From: Streptomyces canus
GTDB taxonomy: Bacteria > Actinomycetota > Actinomycetes > Streptomycetales > Streptomycetaceae
Length of the DNA: 64,000 nucleotides
NCBI RefSeq assembly: GCF_001514145.1
Contig: NZ_KQ948660.1
Span: 186,001 to 250,000, forward strand
Direction of reading: 5' to 3'
Part shown: positions 23,417-32,838 of the stretch, piece after piece
Numbering within the stretch: the first letter of the stretch is position 1
Layout of the letters: every line of letters begins with the position of its first letter
The notes under the pieces: model-generated
The model's input: only the letters and a program-made list of their open reading frames with translations
Told to the model about the DNA's origin: nothing
The model's database searches: none
Position numbers and translations under genes: made by a program

Positions 23417-24165
23417 GCACTCCTTCCCTCGAGGTCTCCGGCCTCGCCTTCGCCTACCCGGACGGGCATCAGGCCCTGTTCGGCGTGGACTTCTCCCTCG
23501 CGCGCGGCGAGCGGGTCGCGCTGCTCGGCCCGAACGGCGCCGGCAAGACGACCCTGGTGCTGCACCTCAACGGCATCCTGAGCGGCGGGGTGGGCACGGT
23601 GACGGTCGCCGGGCTGCCCGTGGACAAGAAGCACATGGCCGAGATCCGGCGCAAGGTCGGCATCGTCTTCCAGGACCCCGACGACCAGCTCTTCATGCCG
23701 ACGGTGCGCGAGGACGTGGCGTTCGGACCGGCGGCGGCCGGGCTCAGGGGGCCCGAACTGGAGGAGCGCGTGGACCGGGCGCTGACCAGGGTCGGCATGG
23801 CGGAGTTCAAGGACCGGCCCCCGCACCACCTCTCCTTCGGTCAGCGGCGCCGGGTGGCGGTGGCCACCGTGCTGGCGATGGAGCCGGAGATCCTCGTCCT
23901 GGACGAGCCCTCCTCCAACCTCGACCCGGCCTCGCGCCGCGAACTCGCCGACATCCTGCGCTCGTTGGACGTGACGGTCCTGATGGTGACGCACGACCTG
24001 CCGTACGCGCTGGAGCTGTGCCCGCGCTCGCTGATCCTGAGCGAGGGCACCATCGCCGCGGACGGGAAGACGGCCGAACTCCTCGCCGACGACGAGCTGA
24101 TGCGGGCCCACCGGCTGGAGTTGCCCTTCGGATTCGATCCGCGGTCCGTGACAATGGGCGCGTGA
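23413..24165 (+). CDS. nikO: ECF transporter ATPase NikO/CbiO
   Basis: I chose GTG 23413, which overlaps the NikQ stop as GTGA. An ATG three codons earlier is also possible. The 250-residue protein has Walker A GPNGAGKTT (about 39-47), Q-loop FQDPDDQLF (about 86-94), signature LSFGQRRR (about 140-147), Walker B ILVLDEPSSNLD (about 160-171) and the switch His in THD. It hydrolyses ATP, presumably as a homodimer, to drive nickel uptake. The stop overlaps the ohrR start. Confidence 0.9.
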   Translation: MSTPSLEVSGLAFAYPDGHQALFGVDFSLARGERVALLGPNGAGKTTLVLHLNGILSGGVGTVTVAGLPVDKKHMAEIRRKVGIVFQDPDDQLFMPTVREDVAFGPAAAGLRGPELEERVDRALTRVGMAEFKDRPPHHLSFGQRRRVAVATVLAMEPEILVLDEPSSNLDPASRRELADILRSLDVTVLMVTHDLPYALELCPRSLILSEGTIAADGKTAELLADDELMRAHRLELPFGFDPRSVTMGA

Positions 24166-24623
24166 CGAACGAAGAGGACGCCGGATCACTGCTGCTCGAC
24201 GACCAGTTGTGCTTCGCGCTGTACGCCGCCCAGCGCGCGGTGACGGCCGCGTACCGGCCGCTCCTCGACGAGCTCGGGCTCACCTACCCGCAGTACCTCG
24301 TGCTGCTGGTGCTGTGGGAGCGCGGTCAGACGACCGTGAAGGAGCTGGCGGCCGCCCTGCGCCTCGACTACGGCACGGTCTCGCCGTTGCTCAAGCGACT
24401 GGAGAGCGCGGGGTTCGTACGCCGGGAGCGCGCGGCGAGCGACGAGCGCTCGGTACTCGTGGCGTGCACGGGGCGCGCGGAGGAACTCAGGGAGCGCGCG
24501 GCGGCCGTCCCCGGCGCCCTCCTCTCCGCGACCGGGCTCGACACCACGGAGGCCGCGCGGCTGCGCGAGGACTTGTGGGGGCTCGCGAAAAGAGCGCAGG
24601 AAGCTTCCGAGCGCCCCCGCTGA
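24162..24623 (+). CDS. ohrR: MarR/OhrR family organic-peroxide-sensing repressor
   Basis: This 153-residue winged-helix protein (wing and recognition helix about 60-105, LAAALRLDYGTVSPLLKRLE) has the conserved N-terminal Cys17 in DDQLCFALY, the peroxide sensor of OhrR proteins. It represses ohrA until that Cys is oxidised. The GTG start overlaps the nikO stop (GTGA), so it may be partly co-transcribed with the nickel operon, an unusual link between nickel and peroxide control. Confidence 0.85.
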   Translation: MTNEEDAGSLLLDDQLCFALYAAQRAVTAAYRPLLDELGLTYPQYLVLLVLWERGQTTVKELAAALRLDYGTVSPLLKRLESAGFVRRERAASDERSVLVACTGRAEELRERAAAVPGALLSATGLDTTEAARLREDLWGLAKRAQEASERPR

Positions 24624-24730
24624 CCTTCTGTTACCCGAGGTTGCCACCCCCTGGTCATCCAGGGCCTACCTACCGGCCGGTACCTTGTGCACGATGTACT
24701 TGCGCACACTTCTCCGGGGGGAGATCAGCC

Positions 24731-25177
24731 ATGCCTGAGGAAACCGCCGTCGACACCCGGCCGACGAAGATCATGTACGTCGCCGAGGCGACGGCACACG
24801 GCGGCCGGGACGGCTATGTCACCAGCCAGGACGGCCAGATCGAGCTGAAGGTCGCGATGCCGCCGGCGCTCGGCGGGGACGGCAACGGCACCAACCCCGA
24901 GCAACTGTTCGCCGCCGGGTACAGCGCCTGCTTCCACAACGCGCTGATCCTCGTCGGCAACCGCGAGGGCTACGACCTGACCGGCTCCACGGTCGCCGCG
25001 AAGGTCGGCATCGGCCCCAACCAACACCGCGGCTACGGCCTCGCGGTCGCCCTGAGCGTCTCGCTGCCGATCCTCGACGCGGGCCTCGCGGCGAAGCTGG
25101 TGGACGCGGCCCATGAGGTCTGCCCGTACTCGAACGCGACCCGCGGGAACATCGACGTGACGATTCTGCTTGGGTGA
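24731..25177 (+). CDS. ohrA: Organic hydroperoxide reductase OhrA
   Basis: The 148-residue protein contains both active-site cysteines: Cys67 in GYSACFHNAL and Cys131 in VCPYSNATRGN. It also keeps the N-terminal Arg/Gly-rich loop HGGRDGYV and Glu57 in NPEQLF, the Arg-Glu network that positions the peroxidatic Cys. It reduces organic hydroperoxides using lipoyl thiols. A perfect palindrome TACCGGCCGGTA (24671-24682) and an imperfect repeat around TTGTGCACGATGTACTTGCGCAC lie in the gap after ohrR and are OhrR operator candidates. GGGGGGAGAT precedes the ATG. Confidence 0.93.
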   Translation: MPEETAVDTRPTKIMYVAEATAHGGRDGYVTSQDGQIELKVAMPPALGGDGNGTNPEQLFAAGYSACFHNALILVGNREGYDLTGSTVAAKVGIGPNQHRGYGLAVALSVSLPILDAGLAAKLVDAAHEVCPYSNATRGNIDVTILLG

Positions 25178-25211
25178 GGGGGCACCGAGCGGCAGTAAGG
25201 GGAGTACGGGC

Positions 25212-26372
25212 GTGGACGTGAACGGCACAGTCGCCGAGGGCTTCGAGCCGGTCAGGGATGTGTTCGCGCGGAACTTCGAGGCGCTCGGGGACCGGGGCGC
25301 GGCGGTCGCCGTGTACCGGGACGGGCGCAAGGTGGTCGACCTGTGGGCCGGCACCAGGGACATCGACGGCACCGAGCCCTGGCGGCACGGCACCGCGCAG
25401 GTCGTGCGCTCGGCGACCAAGGGCGTCGCCGCCGCCGTACCCCTGATGCTGCACCAGCGTGGGGAGCTGGACCTGGACGCGCCGGTGGCCGAGTACTGGC
25501 CCGGGTTCAAGGCGCGCGGCAAGGAGCGGGTGCTGGTCCGGCACGTGCTGAACCACCGGGCCGGGCTGCCGGTGATCGACCGGCCGCTCACCCCCGAGGA
25601 GGCCCTGGACCCGCTGAAGGGCCCCGAGGCGGTCGCCGCGCAGGCACCCGCCTGGGAGCCCGGCACGGACCACGGGTATCACGCGCTGACGTACGGCTGG
25701 CTGCTGGACGAAATGGTGCGCAGGGTGACCGGGCTCGGGGCCGGTGAGTGGATCGCGCGGGAGATCGCCGGGCCGCTGGGGGCCGAGTTCTGGCTCGGGC
25801 TGCCGCAGGAGGAGGAAGCGGCCGGGCGGACGGGACGGGTCGGACGGGTCGACGGCCCCGAGCCCACCGGCGGCCTGCGCGCCCGTCCCAAGCGGTCCGT
25901 CACCGAGGCCTACGACGATCCCGGCTCCCTCACCCGCCGCGCCTTCGCCGCGATCACCCCCTTCCCCGACCAGAACTCCCCGGAGTACCGGGCGAGCGCC
26001 CTGCCCGCGACCAACGGGATCGCGACGGCCGACGGGCTGGCGCGCGTCTACGCGGCGCTGGTCGGTGAGATCGACGGAGTGCGGCTCTTCGACCCGGCCA
26101 CGGTCGAACTCGCCCGCACCGAGGAGTCGGCGGGTCCGGACCGCGTGCTCGTCGTGAACACCCGCTTCGGACTGGGCTACATGCTGCACGGCAGCGCGTC
26201 GCCGTTCCTCGGCGCGGGTTCCTTCGGGCACCCCGGCCGCGGTGGCTCCCTCGGGTTCGCCGACCCGGAAACGGGCATCGCCTTCGGCTATGTCACCAAC
26301 GGGTTCCGCAAGACGGTCACGGCGGATCCGAGGGCCCAGGCACTGGTCAGGGCGGTGCGGGCGGCCCTGTGA
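25212..26372 (+). CDS. Serine hydrolase of the beta-lactamase/EstB esterase fold
   Basis: GTG 25212 is chosen for its AAGGGGAGT ribosome binding site; the frame is open to 25170, inside ohrA. The 386-residue protein has the SxxK motif SATK (67-70) and a downstream Tyr (HALTYGW, Tyr161 or Tyr156) as the second catalytic element. The C-terminal LGAGSFGHPGRGGS holds the His-Pro-Gly that replaces KTG in family VIII esterases. No signal peptide is seen, so it is probably cytoplasmic. Likely an esterase; the substrate is unknown. Confidence 0.82.
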   Translation: MDVNGTVAEGFEPVRDVFARNFEALGDRGAAVAVYRDGRKVVDLWAGTRDIDGTEPWRHGTAQVVRSATKGVAAAVPLMLHQRGELDLDAPVAEYWPGFKARGKERVLVRHVLNHRAGLPVIDRPLTPEEALDPLKGPEAVAAQAPAWEPGTDHGYHALTYGWLLDEMVRRVTGLGAGEWIAREIAGPLGAEFWLGLPQEEEAAGRTGRVGRVDGPEPTGGLRARPKRSVTEAYDDPGSLTRRAFAAITPFPDQNSPEYRASALPATNGIATADGLARVYAALVGEIDGVRLFDPATVELARTEESAGPDRVLVVNTRFGLGYMLHGSASPFLGAGSFGHPGRGGSLGFADPETGIAFGYVTNGFRKTVTADPRAQALVRAVRAAL

Positions 26373-26375
26373 GGG

Positions 26376-26651
26376 CTACACGTTGATCGTGTGGGACGTC
26401 CGCCCGGACGCCTCGTCGATCTCGTCGTGCGCCTTGGTCAGCAACTGCATCGCGAGTTCGTTGAGTGCCCGCGCTCCCGCGACCTCCTCGCCGACCCGCG
26501 GCTGATTGGTGTCGCTGCGGTGGCGGCTGGCGTGTCCGTGTGCCCGTACCTCGCTCCCGTCGGGCAGGCGCACCAGCGCGACCGCCTCCGTGTGCCGTTC
26601 GTCCTCCCGGAACTCCAGCTCGACGTGCCATCCGACTGCGGTGTGCGTCAT
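26376..26651 (-). CDS. DUF1876 domain protein
   Basis: This 91-residue protein starts at the ATG at 26651. It has the DUF1876 pattern, which looks like a small alpha/beta double-stranded-RNA-binding-like fold: WHVELEF, VRLPDGSEVRAHGHASRH (28-45), then VGEEVAGARALNELAMQLL (53-71). It is common in actinomycetes and has no established function. It converges with the esterase gene three bases away. Confidence 0.8.
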   Translation of the reverse strand: MTHTAVGWHVELEFREDERHTEAVALVRLPDGSEVRAHGHASRHRSDTNQPRVGEEVAGARALNELAMQLLTKAHDEIDEASGRTSHTINV

Positions 26652-26740
26652 GGGGATCACCTCCGGAGACCTCTGCTTCCAGAGTGCTCCTCCCTGGGCC
26701 CCGACGCACGGGACCCGGTCCCCTGGCCGTGTTCCGGATG

Positions 26741-26767
26741 CCGGCCGGGGCGGTGCGCCCCGGCCGG
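26741..26767 (-). terminator. Perfect 12-bp stem-loop after the phosphatase gene
   Basis: CCGGCCGGGGCG and CGCCCCGGCCGG pair around GTG, starting 10 bases beyond the stop of the minus-strand phosphatase gene, whose operon it should terminate. Confidence 0.7.
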
Positions 26768-26776
26768 ACCGGAGTG

Positions 26777-29515
26777 TCAGCCGTCGGACTCCGCCGACGG
26801 CAGGTAGGCGCCGGGTACGTCGTTCGGCGCGTAGACCTTGCCGTCGCCGGGGTACGGCTTGGTCCAGGTGTGCGTCTGGTACCAGGTGTAGCGGTTCATC
26901 TGTTCGGCGTTGGCGTAGTCCGGCACGGCGTGCGCGCCGGTCAGCCGCTGGTGCGAGGCCCAGGTCTTCCACTGCGCCGCGAGCTTCTGCTCGGCCTGCG
27001 GCACCGCGGCGGACGTCGGGGCGGGGGCCGCGTCCGCGTCCTGCGCGGCCGGGGTGTCCGCGCCGCAGGAGGGCGTGGGACTCACTCCGAGGGTCAGCGA
27101 GGTGCGGTTGGGGACCGCCGTGAACGGTGTGGTGTCCGCCTTCCCCGTGAACGCCCCGAACATCGGGGTGGCCGCGCTGTCCTTCTGGTTCATCGGGTGA
27201 ATCCCGAGGATCTGCTCGACGGTGCGGACCATCGTGATCTGCGAGTAGTAGTGGCTGTCGACGGTGCCGTGCTGGGCGTAGGGGCTGATGATCTGGACCG
27301 GCGCCCGGTGGCCGTCGACGTGGTCGAGGCCGTTCTGGGAGTCGTCCTCGACGACGAAGATCGCCGAGTCCTTCCAGTACTTGCTGTGGGAGATCTCGTC
27401 GACCATCCGGCCGACCGCGAGGTCGTTGTCGGCGACCTCGGCGGACGCGTTCGCCGGGCCGCCGGTGTGGTCGTTGGAGAACCAGAACATGTTCAGGTTC
27501 GCCGGGCCGTTCTTCTCGAAGTCCTGCTGCCAGATCTGTTCCTTGTAGATGTCCGGGACGTCGAGGTCGAACATCGGGAAGCCCTGCACCGACACCTTGT
27601 TGAGCGAGGGGATCGCCGAGCCGGTCTGGATGGGGTATTGGGTCTGCGCCCCGGTCGCTGCCATGTTCTTGCTGTCGCAGTACAGGTTCTGCCAGGTCGC
27701 GCCGGACGGCTTCGACTCGGTCGACTGGAACTCGCCGAAGTCCTTCACCGACTTCCCGGCCGCCTGCGCGCCGGTCCAGATGAATCCGGACTTCTGGTGG
27801 CCGAGGACGTCGTTCTCGGTGTCGTAGCTGCGCGTGTACTCACCGGCGGAGGACTCGGTGTACTCCGGGTTGTCCGACTGCATCAGCCAGTTGTGGCCCT
27901 CGGCGGAGTTGGTGCCGATGTCGTAGAAGTTGTCGTAGAGGCCGAACTGCTGGGCCAGGGCGTGCTGGTTGGGCGTCACGTTGGCGCCGAAGGTCGTCAG
28001 GGCCGGGTCCCCGTCGCCCTGCGGGAGGTCGCCGTAGACCTGGTCGTAGGTGCGGTTCTCCTTGACGAGCAGGAAGACGTGCTTGATCGTCGAGGGGTCG
28101 CCGAGCCGTGCCGGGACCGGGACGGGCTTGGCGTGGCTGTCGCCCTGCGCCGTCGTGACCGAGCCGGGCGTCCAGCCGTTCTGCTGGAAGACCTTGGCCG
28201 TCTGGGACCTGATGACGAGGTCGCTCGGCAGCGTGAACCGGGTGACGCTGGACGTGGTGTCGTGGGTCCCGTGTCCGGTGGCGGTGGTGGGGCGGCGGGC
28301 GTCTATGCCACGGGTGTTGGAGACGACGACTTCCTTGCCGACCGTGGTGATCTCGGCAGGGAAGTAGTCGGTGGGAAGCAGGCCCACGTAACTGGCGGGC
28401 TCCTGCGCGGACTTGTACCGGAAGACGGCGACCGCGTTGGCGCGGCCCAGCGTCACCAGGAGGTGGCCGTCGTCGGTGAGGGTGACCGCGTCGGGCTCGT
28501 AGCCGACCTTCGCCTCGGGCCACGGCTGAGTCGCGATGGTCTGGACGACCTTGTCCTTGCGGGTGTCGATGACCGACACGTTGTTGTCGGCGGTGTTGGT
28601 GACGAACACCGCGCCCTTGTTCGCGTACACGGCGGTCGGGTGCAGGCCGACGGTGATGCTGCCCACGGCGGCTGACGGGTCCGCGGTGTCGATGACGCTG
28701 ACCGTGCCGGACGTCGAGGCACCGGTCTCGGGGTTGGCCGGCACCTGGGTGCCGTAGGAGTTCATGGTGGTCTCGCCGGCCTTCGCCGGACGGCCGCCCT
28801 CGTTGCTGACGTACAACTTGCCGCCGACCAGGGCGAGTCCGCGGGGAGCGTTGCCGACGGCCCAGCTCTGCTGGATGGTTCCGGTCGCCGCGTCGACGGC
28901 GACCACCTTGTTCTGGCCGTTGACGGCGGAGTACACAGTGGAGCCGTCGGCGGAGAACACGGCCGCGCCCACCAGCGCCTGCTGGGAGCCGGCGGCCGGG
29001 ATGGTGACGGCCACCGGGTTGGCGAGCGTGCCGTCCGCGTTGACCGTGAACTTGGTGTAGCCGTTCGCCTGGCCCAGCCACAGCTGCTTGCCGTCGGGCG
29101 AGTAGGTGGGGCCCTCCTGGCCGACCGCGGCGCTGCCGATGCGCAGGTCGTCCGCGGCGTTGGCGCCGATCTTCTGCTTCACCTGCCCGGTCGCCAGGTC
29201 CATGATCACCAGTGCCGCGTCGCCGTCGGTGACCGCGGCCGCGAGGTGGGTGCCGTCGGGGCTGACCGTGGACGACATGATCTTGCCGTCGTTGATGACG
29301 GTCCGGTTGCCGTACGGCTTGAGGTACTGGTCGCTGGAGATGACCTCGCCCCTGGCGGTGTTCTGTGCGACCTGCTGGGTGCCGAACTGGTAGGTGGAGG
29401 CGACCGCGGTGCCGGTGACGCCGAGGGCGACGGCGATACCGGCCGTCACCAGCGTGGTCCGGCGGCTGAGGCGTCTGACCTTCTCGCTGTTCCGGCGCTG
29501 GCGTGTTACCTGCAT
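26777..29515 (-). CDS. Secreted YncE-like beta-propeller fused to an alkaline-phosphatase-superfamily phosphoesterase
   Basis: This 912-residue protein has a basic N-terminus and a signal or anchor helix (about 18-40). Residues about 60-440 carry repeated YVTN/YncE propeller motifs (PDGTHLAAAVTDG, SPDGKQLWLG, AVDAATGTIQQSW, VSVIDTADPS, VSVIDTRKDKVVQTI). From about 475 a phosphoesterase domain starts (KHVFLLVKENRTYDQVYGDLP) with FDNFYDIG-like LYDNFYDIGTNSAEGH and a late DDSQNGLDHVDGHR metal-binding segment. It should act outside the membrane on phosphoesters. It is encoded 4 bases after the ABC permease gene, so the three genes probably form one operon. Confidence 0.85.
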   Translation of the reverse strand: MQVTRQRRNSEKVRRLSRRTTLVTAGIAVALGVTGTAVASTYQFGTQQVAQNTARGEVISSDQYLKPYGNRTVINDGKIMSSTVSPDGTHLAAAVTDGDAALVIMDLATGQVKQKIGANAADDLRIGSAAVGQEGPTYSPDGKQLWLGQANGYTKFTVNADGTLANPVAVTIPAAGSQQALVGAAVFSADGSTVYSAVNGQNKVVAVDAATGTIQQSWAVGNAPRGLALVGGKLYVSNEGGRPAKAGETTMNSYGTQVPANPETGASTSGTVSVIDTADPSAAVGSITVGLHPTAVYANKGAVFVTNTADNNVSVIDTRKDKVVQTIATQPWPEAKVGYEPDAVTLTDDGHLLVTLGRANAVAVFRYKSAQEPASYVGLLPTDYFPAEITTVGKEVVVSNTRGIDARRPTTATGHGTHDTTSSVTRFTLPSDLVIRSQTAKVFQQNGWTPGSVTTAQGDSHAKPVPVPARLGDPSTIKHVFLLVKENRTYDQVYGDLPQGDGDPALTTFGANVTPNQHALAQQFGLYDNFYDIGTNSAEGHNWLMQSDNPEYTESSAGEYTRSYDTENDVLGHQKSGFIWTGAQAAGKSVKDFGEFQSTESKPSGATWQNLYCDSKNMAATGAQTQYPIQTGSAIPSLNKVSVQGFPMFDLDVPDIYKEQIWQQDFEKNGPANLNMFWFSNDHTGGPANASAEVADNDLAVGRMVDEISHSKYWKDSAIFVVEDDSQNGLDHVDGHRAPVQIISPYAQHGTVDSHYYSQITMVRTVEQILGIHPMNQKDSAATPMFGAFTGKADTTPFTAVPNRTSLTLGVSPTPSCGADTPAAQDADAAPAPTSAAVPQAEQKLAAQWKTWASHQRLTGAHAVPDYANAEQMNRYTWYQTHTWTKPYPGDGKVYAPNDVPGAYLPSAESDG

Positions 29516-29519
29516 GGGA

Positions 29520-30869
29520 CTATCCCTTCGAGGTGGTGTCCAGCAGCGCGACGTTGCCGTCGAACTGCCACAACGGGTTCGGTGCGTCGCCGGTGGAGGT
29601 CCGCACCAGGAAGTAGCCGTTCACTTCCTTCGGTCCGTCGCCGTCGGCGACGAACCGCCCGTCCGATCCGACGTCCAGCTGATAGACAGCCGTCCCCGCC
29701 ACCGGTACGCCGGGCAGGTGCCAGGTCACGACACACCGCCAGTCATTGCCCGCCCCCTGCTGCGCGGCCTGGCCGTCGCTCTTGGTGCACGCCGCCGAGG
29801 CCCTGAGCTGAGCCTCGGTGACGGCGGGGCGGTGGAGTTGTTCGGTCTGCAGGCGGTAGAGGTGGGCGAAGGCCGTGGCGAGGGAGCGCTGGACCTTGGC
29901 CTGGGTGATGCCCGTCGAGTCGGTCGCGACGGCGATCAACGCGACGGTGAGGGCGGTCAGCGCGGCCAGGGGCAGCACGCCCACGGTGAAGGCCCGGCGT
30001 CCACCACCGTCGTAGGCGAGGTTGGTGAAGTCCCGCCGGAGGAACAGCAGATGGGCCAGTACGGTCGCGAGCACGGCCCACGCCAGGCTGACGGTGACGC
30101 CGATCAGGAGCGGGGCGAGCTGGGCCGGGGCGGTGAACAGGCCGTTCCAGGAGAGGAAGGCGTAGCCGGGCAGGGCCAGGCGTACGGCCACGGGCAGCGG
30201 CAGCATCTGGGCGACCTGCATGCCGAGCGCGACCAGCGGGGGCAGCAGCAGCCCCGTCGGGGACCGTCCGAGGGCGACCGACCCGAGCAGGCCGATCGCG
30301 GCGAGGGCCAGGGTGGGGGCGAGTGCGGCGACCCAGGCGAGCAGGACCCTTCCGCCGGCATCCGAGGGGGTCAGCAGATGGCCGTCGAGGCCGACGAGCG
30401 GCTGGTCGCCGACGGACGCCAGCCCGCCGACGGTGCTGGAGCAGGCCAGTCCGGCGACGAGCAGCAGGATGACGGTGAGACTGGCCAGCACCTTCGCCAC
30501 GAAGATCCGCCGCGGTGAGCGGACCGCCACCAGCAGGTGCCGCCAGGTGCCGAGCCGGTCCTCGGCGGCGAACACGTCACCGGCGACCACCGACGTCAGC
30601 AGCGGAAGCGCCCAGGTGCCCGCGAAACCGAGCATCACCAGCGGTCCGGCCCAGCCGGTGGCGTGCATCCAGCGGCCGAACAGGGTGTCGGAGGGCAGCG
30701 TGTTCTGGGCGCTCACCCCGGCGACGAAGAGCCCCGGCAGGATCCAGCAGGCGAGGACGAGGAGACGGATCCGCCACTGCGAGACGAGCTTGACGAGTTC
30801 GAAACGGTAGGTTCGCGGGACGGAGACGGGCCGCACGGGGGTGGGGGACGCGGTGACTGTCGTACTCAT
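29520..30869 (-). CDS. ABC transporter permease with extracytoplasmic tail
   Basis: The 449-residue protein has six main hydrophobic segments between about 35 and 315, and an unusually long hydrophilic C-terminal part (about 325-449) with two Cys (ACTKSDG, WRCVV) that could form a disulfide outside the cell. The gene overlaps the ATPase gene (ATGA at 30866-30869) and is followed by the secreted phosphatase. ABC-2/NatB-type exporters have this layout. The substrate is unknown. Confidence 0.8.
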   Translation of the reverse strand: MSTTVTASPTPVRPVSVPRTYRFELVKLVSQWRIRLLVLACWILPGLFVAGVSAQNTLPSDTLFGRWMHATGWAGPLVMLGFAGTWALPLLTSVVAGDVFAAEDRLGTWRHLLVAVRSPRRIFVAKVLASLTVILLLVAGLACSSTVGGLASVGDQPLVGLDGHLLTPSDAGGRVLLAWVAALAPTLALAAIGLLGSVALGRSPTGLLLPPLVALGMQVAQMLPLPVAVRLALPGYAFLSWNGLFTAPAQLAPLLIGVTVSLAWAVLATVLAHLLFLRRDFTNLAYDGGGRRAFTVGVLPLAALTALTVALIAVATDSTGITQAKVQRSLATAFAHLYRLQTEQLHRPAVTEAQLRASAACTKSDGQAAQQGAGNDWRCVVTWHLPGVPVAGTAVYQLDVGSDGRFVADGDGPKEVNGYFLVRTSTGDAPNPLWQFDGNVALLDTTSKG

Positions 30870-31810
30870 CTGCTGGTCTCCCGGTCCTCGGTCAGGGCCA
30901 GGAACGCGGCCTCCAAGGGCGAGACCACAGGCGCGAGTTCACGCACCGCGACGCCCGACGTCACGAGCCGCGCCACCAGTGCGTCGAGGGCGGGCACCGG
31001 CGCGCGTACGACGAGCACGTCGGCGTCCCGGGGCTGTCGGCCGGTGTCGTCGGCGATCTTGATGCCGTCGGTGCCGTCGGCCAGCCGCCGCGCGGCCTCC
31101 GGGTCGGACGTCCGTACCCGGTAGTCGAGTTCACGGCTCTCGGCGGCCAGCTTGCCGAGCGGGCCCGAGAACACGACCCGCCCGGTGGCGAGGATGGTGA
31201 CCTCGGAGCACAGCGCCTCCAGGTCGTCCATACGGTGGCTGGAGAGCACGACACTCGTGCCGTCCGCGGCGAGCCGGTTCAGGACGCCGTGCACATGCCG
31301 TTTACCGGCCGGGTCCAGGCCGTTGGACGGCTCGTCGAGCACCAGCAGCCGCGGCCGGGTCAGCAGTGCGGCGGCGAGCCCGAGCCGCTGGCGCATGCCG
31401 AGGGAGAAGCCGCGGGTCCTGTCGTCGGCGACATCGGTGAGCCCGACCTGGTCGAGCACGTCGTCGATGCCGGCCGTACGCGCTTGTCGGCCGCGGAGTT
31501 CGGCGAGTGCGGTGAGGTTCTGCCGGGCGGTGAGCGACGGGTAGAGACCGGGCCCGTCCACGAATCCGGCGACTCCGTCGGGAGCGGCGAAGGCCCGCCC
31601 GACCGGCACGCCCAGGATCTCCAACTCCCCGCCGTCGGCGACGGCGAGGCCCAGCAGGAGTCCGAGCAGCGTCGTCTTGCCGGCGCCGTTCGGTCCGACC
31701 AGACCGTGGATCTGACCTCGCGTCACGTCCAGGTCGACGCCGTCGAGCGCCACGACGTCACCGAAGCACTTGGTGATCCCTCGGGCCCGGACTGCGTGGA
31801 GTGCGTCCAT
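30866..31810 (-). CDS. ABC transporter ATPase
   Basis: The 314-residue protein has Walker A GPNGAGKTT (about 38-46), signature FSLGMRQR (about 135-142), Walker B LLVLDEPSNGLDP (about 154-166) and the switch His in SSHRMDD. A C-terminal extension (about 215-314) resembles the regulatory tails of drug and lantibiotic-immunity exporters. It powers the permease encoded immediately downstream. It is the first gene of the operon; about 180 non-coding bases separate it from the EamA gene. Confidence 0.92.
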   Translation of the reverse strand: MDALHAVRARGITKCFGDVVALDGVDLDVTRGQIHGLVGPNGAGKTTLLGLLLGLAVADGGELEILGVPVGRAFAAPDGVAGFVDGPGLYPSLTARQNLTALAELRGRQARTAGIDDVLDQVGLTDVADDRTRGFSLGMRQRLGLAAALLTRPRLLVLDEPSNGLDPAGKRHVHGVLNRLAADGTSVVLSSHRMDDLEALCSEVTILATGRVVFSGPLGKLAAESRELDYRVRTSDPEAARRLADGTDGIKIADDTGRQPRDADVLVVRAPVPALDALVARLVTSGVAVRELAPVVSPLEAAFLALTEDRETSR

Positions 31811-31992
31811 GAGTCCCTTGCGTCCCTTCTTTCGCGGTCCGCTGGGACCTTAGGGACGGCACACGACCCGGCCACGAACCTCCGCCTGAACGCCCAGGGA
31901 ACGGACCGTCAAGGCATCGGCAAGTAGGCAAACGAATAGCCGACGTTGGGCCGGGCTTGGGCAGCGCTTGGGACAAGCCCCGAGACGAGCGG

Positions 31993-32838
31993 CTAACCGG
32001 CGTGCAGCATCAGCCCGATGCCCGCGACCAGCAGCCCCGCCGCGACGATCCTCGGCGCCCCGAACCGCTCCTTGAAGAACACGGCGCCGATGGCCGCGCC
32101 GACGATGATCGAGGATTCGCGCAGTGCGGCGACGGGGGCGAGTTCGGCCTTGGTCTGGGCCCACAGGACGAGCCCGTACGCGGCCACGGAGAGGGCGGCG
32201 CCGACGAGCCCGACCCCTGCGAACGGCCTCAGTACGGCGACGGATCGGCCGCGCCACCTGGTGAGGGCGTACGCCGGGATCACGACTCCCTGCACCGCCA
32301 TCAGCCAGGCGATGTACCCGAGCGAGGAACCGGAGGCGCGCACGCCGAGCCCGTCGACGACGGTGTACGCGGCGATGGTCAGCCCGGTCGCCAGCGCGGC
32401 GCCGATCGCCGCCCAGTTGGGCCGGCGGCCGCGCAGCCCCCACAGCGCGACGCCGGTCAGTCCCGCGCAGGAGAGGGCGATTCCGGCGGCGGCCCACCCG
32501 TCGGGCACCTCGTGCGCGAAGAGGGCGGCCAGCACGGTCACGACCAGGGGCGCGGTGCCGCGCGCGATCGGATAGGCCTGTCCGAAGTCCCCGAGCTGGA
32601 AGGACTTCATCAGCAGCGCGTAGTAGGCGATATGGATGCAGGACGAGGCGAGGAGATACGGCCACGCGCCCGCCGCCGGAACCGCCACGAGCGGGATGAT
32701 CGCCAGCCCGATGAGCATCCCCCCGCCCGAGATCAGCGTGAACCCGACCAGCTTGTCGGTGATCCGGTGCGCGATGGCGTTCCAGCTGGCGTGCGTGATG
32801 GCGGCGAGGAGAACGGCCGCGGTGACCAGCGGCGTCAC
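31993..32838 (-). CDS. EamA/DMT family transporter
   Basis: I chose GTG 32838, which overlaps the stop of the upstream deacylase gene (GTGA). The 281-residue protein is hydrophobic throughout, with ten helices in two EamA halves, each starting near an inner helix pair (about 1-130 and 145-281). Conserved HASWNA near the start and LRESSIIVGAAIGAVFFKE (about 235-253) are typical. DMT proteins export amino acids or metabolites; the substrate is unknown. Coupling to a tRNA-editing protein suggests a link to an amino acid. Confidence 0.85.
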   Translation of the reverse strand: MTPLVTAAVLLAAITHASWNAIAHRITDKLVGFTLISGGGMLIGLAIIPLVAVPAAGAWPYLLASSCIHIAYYALLMKSFQLGDFGQAYPIARGTAPLVVTVLAALFAHEVPDGWAAAGIALSCAGLTGVALWGLRGRRPNWAAIGAALATGLTIAAYTVVDGLGVRASGSSLGYIAWLMAVQGVVIPAYALTRWRGRSVAVLRPFAGVGLVGAALSVAAYGLVLWAQTKAELAPVAALRESSIIVGAAIGAVFFKERFGAPRIVAAGLLVAGIGLMLHAG

